Assembly: GCA_900759105.1 (NCBI GenBank) | Contig: CAAETY010000058.1 | Span: 1 to 6,996, forward strand | Direction: 5' to 3' | From: Peptococcaceae bacterium | GTDB lineage: Bacteria; Bacillota; Peptococcia; Peptococcales; Peptococcaceae | DNA length: 6,996 nt | In this document: positions 5,882 through 6,996 of the stretch, in pieces | Layout of the letters: each line of letters begins with the position of its first letter | How positions within the stretch are numbered: the first letter of the stretch is position 1 | Made by a program: the position numbers and the translations under genes | The notes under the pieces: model-generated | The model's input: the letters and a program-made list of their open reading frames with translations, nothing else | Told to the model about the DNA's origin: nothing | The model's database searches: none

Positions 5882-6706
5882 ATGAAACTTGGCCTGTGCC
5901 AGATGCCGGTCACGGCGTCCAAAACGGAAAATCATGCGACGATGCGCCGCTATGTGCACGATGCCGCTGCGGCCGGCTGCGATCTGGTCGCGCTGCCGGA
6001 GATGTGGTGCTGTCCGTACAGCAACGCGGCGTTTGCGGAATACGCTGAACCGCAGGGTGGCGAGACATGGTGTCTGCTGCGTGATACGGCGCGGGAATAT
6101 GATATCTGGCTCGTCGCGGGCTCCGTACCGGAGCGCGACGGGGACGCGATCTACAACACCTGCTACGTGTTTGACCCGCAGGGGGTGCAGCGGGCGAAGC
6201 ACCGTAAGGTGCATCTGTTTGACATCGACGTGACGGGCGGCCAGCGATTTTTCGAGTCTGACACGCTCTCGCCCGGACAGCAATACACACTCGTGGACAC
6301 ACCGTTTGGCAAACTCGGCGTGGCGATCTGTTTTGACGTGCGCTTTGCTGAGCTCTTTCGCATTCTGGCGCTCGAGGGCGCGCAGCTGATCGTGGTGCCG
6401 GCGGCGTTCAATATGACGACTGGCCCGGCGCACTGGGAGCTGCTGTTTCGCGCGCGGGCGCTGGATAACCAGTGCTTTGTCGCGGGCTGCGCTCCGGCGC
6501 GGGACGAGACGGCGGGCTATGTTTCCTATGCGCACTCGCTCGTGTGCGACCCGTGGGGACGCGTGCAGGCGCAGGCGGAGGCAGCGCCGCAGCTGCTGAT
6601 CTGTGACATCGACCTTACGGAGACGGACGCCGTCCGGGCGCAGATCCCGGTCCTGCGCGCGCGGCGCACCGACCTGTATCAGTTGAAATATGAAAAAGAC
6701 TCGTGA
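5882..6706 (+). CDS. Omega-amidase, Nit2-type carbon-nitrogen hydrolase (274 aa)
   Basis: The start at 5882 is preferred over ATG 5852, which lies upstream of the predicted transcript start; AGGGA at 5873-5877 is a short-spaced ribosome site. The protein aligns from end to end with Nit2/omega-amidase proteins of about 275 residues. The nitrilase-superfamily triad is visible: Glu40 in ALPEMW, Lys109 in KHRKVHLFDID, Cys150 in VAICFDVRFAE. Other family marks are GSVPERDG, TLSPG, the FNMTTGPAHWELL stretch, RARALDNQ and, near the end, QIPVLRARRTDLYQL. Omega-amidases hydrolyse alpha-ketoglutaramate and alpha-ketosuccinamate to the 2-oxo acids and ammonia, repairing or salvaging the products of glutamine and asparagine transamination in the cytoplasm. 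Substrate is inferred from family resemblance. The gene appears to be transcribed alone, from its own promoter to the shared terminator at 6692-6723. Confidence 0.93.
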   Translation: MKLGLCQMPVTASKTENHATMRRYVHDAAAAGCDLVALPEMWCCPYSNAAFAEYAEPQGGETWCLLRDTAREYDIWLVAGSVPERDGDAIYNTCYVFDPQGVQRAKHRKVHLFDIDVTGGQRFFESDTLSPGQQYTLVDTPFGKLGVAICFDVRFAELFRILALEGAQLIVVPAAFNMTTGPAHWELLFRARALDNQCFVAGCAPARDETAGYVSYAHSLVCDPWGRVQAQAEAAPQLLICDIDLTETDAVRAQIPVLRARRTDLYQLKYEKDS

Positions 6707-6723
6707 TTTCACGAGTCTTTTTC
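6692..6723. terminator. Bidirectional terminator containing both stop codons of two convergent genes
   Basis: GAAAAAGACTCGTGA (6692-6706) and TCACGAGTCTTTTTC (6709-6723) are perfect reverse complements separated by TT. The stem has a T-run at its 3' end on both strands, so it can end transcription from either side. The TGA of the omega-amidase (6704-6706) and the TGA of the minus-strand trmO (complement of 6709-6711) both lie inside the stem, and both proteins end in the residues EKDS. Confidence 0.93.
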
Positions 6724-6996
6724 TGTAATGTCCGTGACGGTCATTTTCTGTCCATTCACGCTGAATTTCACCTCATAGCCGCCAAATTCCAGCCCATAGA
6801 CGCGGCTGGCGTCTGTCTGATACCGCGGGCGCGGATCTTGTGCGAGCACGCCGATGAGCGCGTCGCGCTTCTCAGCCGGGAAGCGGGACAGCAGCTCCGG
6901 CGGGATACTCACCGTCAGCGCATGCATCTCTATCTGCCCAGTGAAGCCTTCTGTTGCCTCCGGGCGGCAGTCGGCGTAGGGGATGTAGGGCTTGAT
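6709..6996 (-). CDS. trmO: TrmO/TsaA-type tRNA methyltransferase, C-terminal 95 residues (5' end outside window)
   Basis: On the minus strand the frame is open from the window edge; an ATG at 6927 is internal. The residues before it read IKPYIPYADCRPEATEGFTG, and further on comes ALIGVLAQDPRPRYQ. Both are hallmarks of the TrmO (YaeB/TsaA, VirR-like) family: the IKPYhPYAD turn at the end of the beta-barrel domain and the LAQDPRP motif of the C-terminal domain. TrmO uses S-adenosylmethionine to N6-methylate t6A37 in certain tRNAs. The end YxVxFxVNGxxxxVTDI is also family-like. It is convergent with the omega-amidase and ends inside the shared terminator stem. The start, N-terminal barrel and promoter are not visible. 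Confidence 0.88.
   Translation of the reverse strand: MKPYIPYADCRPEATEGFTGQIEMHALTVSIPPELLSRFPAEKRDALIGVLAQDPRPRYQTDASRVYGLEFGGYEVKFSVNGQKMTVTDITEKDS

Noticed and set aside
5473..6048. Plus-strand ORF of 191 codons overlapping the 86-aa membrane protein and the omega-amidase
   Set aside because: It crosses a clear stop, promoter and two well-supported genes in another frame and contains no family motif.
5843..6712. Long minus-strand ORF of 289 codons and other frames over the omega-amidase
   Set aside because: They are GC-rich antisense or shifted shadows, full of Arg, and the plus-strand omega-amidase with its complete catalytic triad explains the region.

Overview
The window covers the right-hand end of an integrated siphovirus-type prophage and the start of the flanking bacterial chromosome. 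The phage part (1 to about 4880) is AT-rich and runs left to right in typical tail order: tape-measure C-terminus, small tail protein, large tail-tip/spike protein, tail fibre, BhlA-type holin. The host part (about 4880 to 6996) is clearly GC-richer. It holds the last codons of a yebC-like gene with its terminator, two small membrane zinc-ribbon proteins, an omega-amidase (Nit2-type nitrilase superfamily) and, on the minus strand, the C-terminal part of TrmO. Shine-Dalgarno sites, sigma-A-type promoters, gene families and GC content suggest a Clostridia-class Firmicute, perhaps Oscillospirales; the taxon is an inference.

The main result is that the phage genes do not read correctly under the standard code. 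Three consecutive late genes (840-2951, 2957-4441, 4478-4759) are full-length, in-frame and family-like only if TAG is read as an amino acid. They contain nine internal TAG codons, no internal TAA or TGA, and no frameshift. Each ends at TAA, and the small tail gene before them ends at TGA. Several TAGs sit where glutamine is the natural residue, most clearly in the fibre motif NPATK-TAG-YVDN. This matches NCBI code 15 (TAG = Gln), known from some gut phages. Under the standard code the fibre would stop after 7 residues and the tail-tip protein after 42, so these late genes depend on a TAG-reading tRNA that is not in this window.

The right end of the prophage can be placed at about 4877-4921. 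There the phage DNA gives way to codons reading NEDVQNVWHNWEE-stop, which match the extreme C-terminus of YebC proteins, followed by an intrinsic terminator. This fits integration into the 3' end of yebC, with this copy being the attR remnant. The last 120 bp of phage DNA carry a good promoter, two direct repeats and an inverted repeat.

In the host DNA, the first gene beyond the junction, a zinc-ribbon membrane protein (5162-5449), also has a single in-frame TAG at codon 32 with an intact, family-like continuation. It is either a fresh CAG-to-TAG nonsense allele or a host gene whose full product needs TAG decoding. The omega-amidase and TrmO genes converge on one perfect 15-bp palindromic bidirectional terminator that contains both stop codons, so both proteins end in EKDS. 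No gene in the window uses TAG as its real terminator.
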